Source of the DNA: Perkinsus olseni
Lineage: Eukaryota; Perkinsozoa; Perkinsida; Perkinsidae
Assembly (NCBI GenBank): GCA_013115135.1
Contig: JABANP010000772.1
Coordinates: 1 to 18,022, forward strand
Direction of reading: 5' to 3'
DNA length: 18,022 nucleotides
Shown one piece after another: positions 17,464 to 18,022 of this stretch. How positions within the stretch are numbered: position 1 is the stretch's first letter; each line of letters starts with the position of its first letter. The position numbers were made by a program, and so were the translations under genes. The notes below the pieces were generated by a model. That model saw nothing but the letters and a program-made list of their open reading frames with translations, was not told the origin of the DNA and did not search any database.

Positions 17464-17655
17464 ATGACAACCGGCCTAACATCCATCTCTAATTGCAACG
17501 ACATCCCCCTCAAGTTCATCGTTCTACAACCTTTACCAATTGAGACCCTCAATGATATTATCCACACTGGCTGCACCGACCACATTATCAACAAGAACGA
17601 ACTTATCCGGCTCATGAGGGCAAGGGCCGGGGATAACCTCTTCAGCTATCAGTGA
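17464..17655 (+). pseudogene. Retropepsin-like fragment with D-to-H change in the active site
   Basis: Residues 31-47 read DIIHTGCTDHIINKNEL. This matches the active-site loop of retroelement aspartic proteases (I-I-D-S/T-G-C/A-T-x-H-I/M), with H34 in place of the catalytic aspartate (codon at 17563). The flanking hydrophobic strand (LKFIVLQPLPI, 17-27) also fits. No second aspartate motif or integrase follows before the stop at 17653-17655. It is likely the protease start of the element whose 5' part is copy C, now dead. Confidence 0.5.
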
Positions 17656-18022
17656 TAGCCGAAGAGGGTCATATGGGCGATTTCTCAGACTCTCGACTTA
17701 TCACATGGAGATTCCGCGAAGTAATGTACACCGAGTACATTACACGAAACGTATACCACTTCATGCGAGAGCGAGATAATCCGCCATTTCTCGTCTCGTT
17801 CTCGGTCTTGAAGGAGAGCTCTCGTCTCGTTTCGGCCTCGGGTCCGAGAAGGAGCGAGAACCGAGAATCTCGTTTGACCGAGTCTTGCAGGTCTTACCCC
17901 TCAATTGAAGCTTTCCCCATACATCGCGCTGTACATGGTATGATCGCCACGTCTCTCAGCACGAAGGGCGCCGGCTGTCACACCAATTTTACACAATAGT
18001 GGTCTTCCGTCGCCAGCTGCTG
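17656..18022. other. Low-complexity tail of window
   Basis: Contains the hairpin GTAATGTAC-ACCGA-GTACATTAC (17721-17743). From 17765 to 17875 it holds a pyrimidine-rich TCTCG stretch followed by a purine-rich CGAGA stretch, which could fold back on each other. A 115-codon plus frame (17652-17999) covers it but its composition reflects the repeats, and no domain is visible. Confidence 0.5.

Overview
This window looks like nuclear DNA of a protist from the dinoflagellate/perkinsid branch of alveolates. The main clue is a 22-nt match, on the minus strand at 8239-8260, to the conserved dinoflagellate spliced-leader exon: 21 of 22 positions agree with the remembered consensus, with C for T at position 12. 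A perkinsid such as Perkinsus is my best guess, but no host marker gene is present and the genus is an inference. I see no bacterial features: no operons, ribosome-binding sites or long host genes. Nearly everything recognisable is mobile-element DNA or repeats.

Layout. 1-4,200: arrays of a 15-bp repeat (core TCGTACAC, or GTGTACGA on the other strand), including an inverted pair at 7-284 and 534-774 around a weak tRNA-like element. Also here are broken plus-strand retrotransposon pieces: the N-terminal part of a BEL/Pao-like reverse transcriptase (RT), an RT palm fragment, and an integrase zinc-finger remnant. 4,239-7,088: repeat copy A. 7,089-7,709: unexplained spacer. 7,710-8,219: copy B, a 510-bp internal fragment of the same repeat. 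8,220-8,377: short tail holding the spliced-leader sequence. 8,378-12,742 (minus strand): a long LTR-retrotransposon pol reading frame (protease remnant, RT, RNase H, integrase), interrupted by one in-frame TGA. 12,743-14,310: spacer with one orphan minus-strand ORF. 14,311-17,187: repeat copy C, which continues without a visible break into a remnant with a CCCH-like finger and a retropepsin-like motif (17,199-17,655). 17,656-18,022: low-complexity tail.

How the parts relate. Copies A and C are direct repeats about 10.07 kb apart and nearly identical in the lines compared. Copy C suggests that this repeat is the 5' part of a plus-strand retroelement whose gag/protease region has decayed. The pol frame is on the opposite strand, lacks a recognisable gag and protease catalytic motif, and has no LTRs that I can find, so it looks 5'-truncated. 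The region is best read as a nest of transposon insertions and segmental copies, with the pol reading frame as the only long, well-preserved coding sequence.
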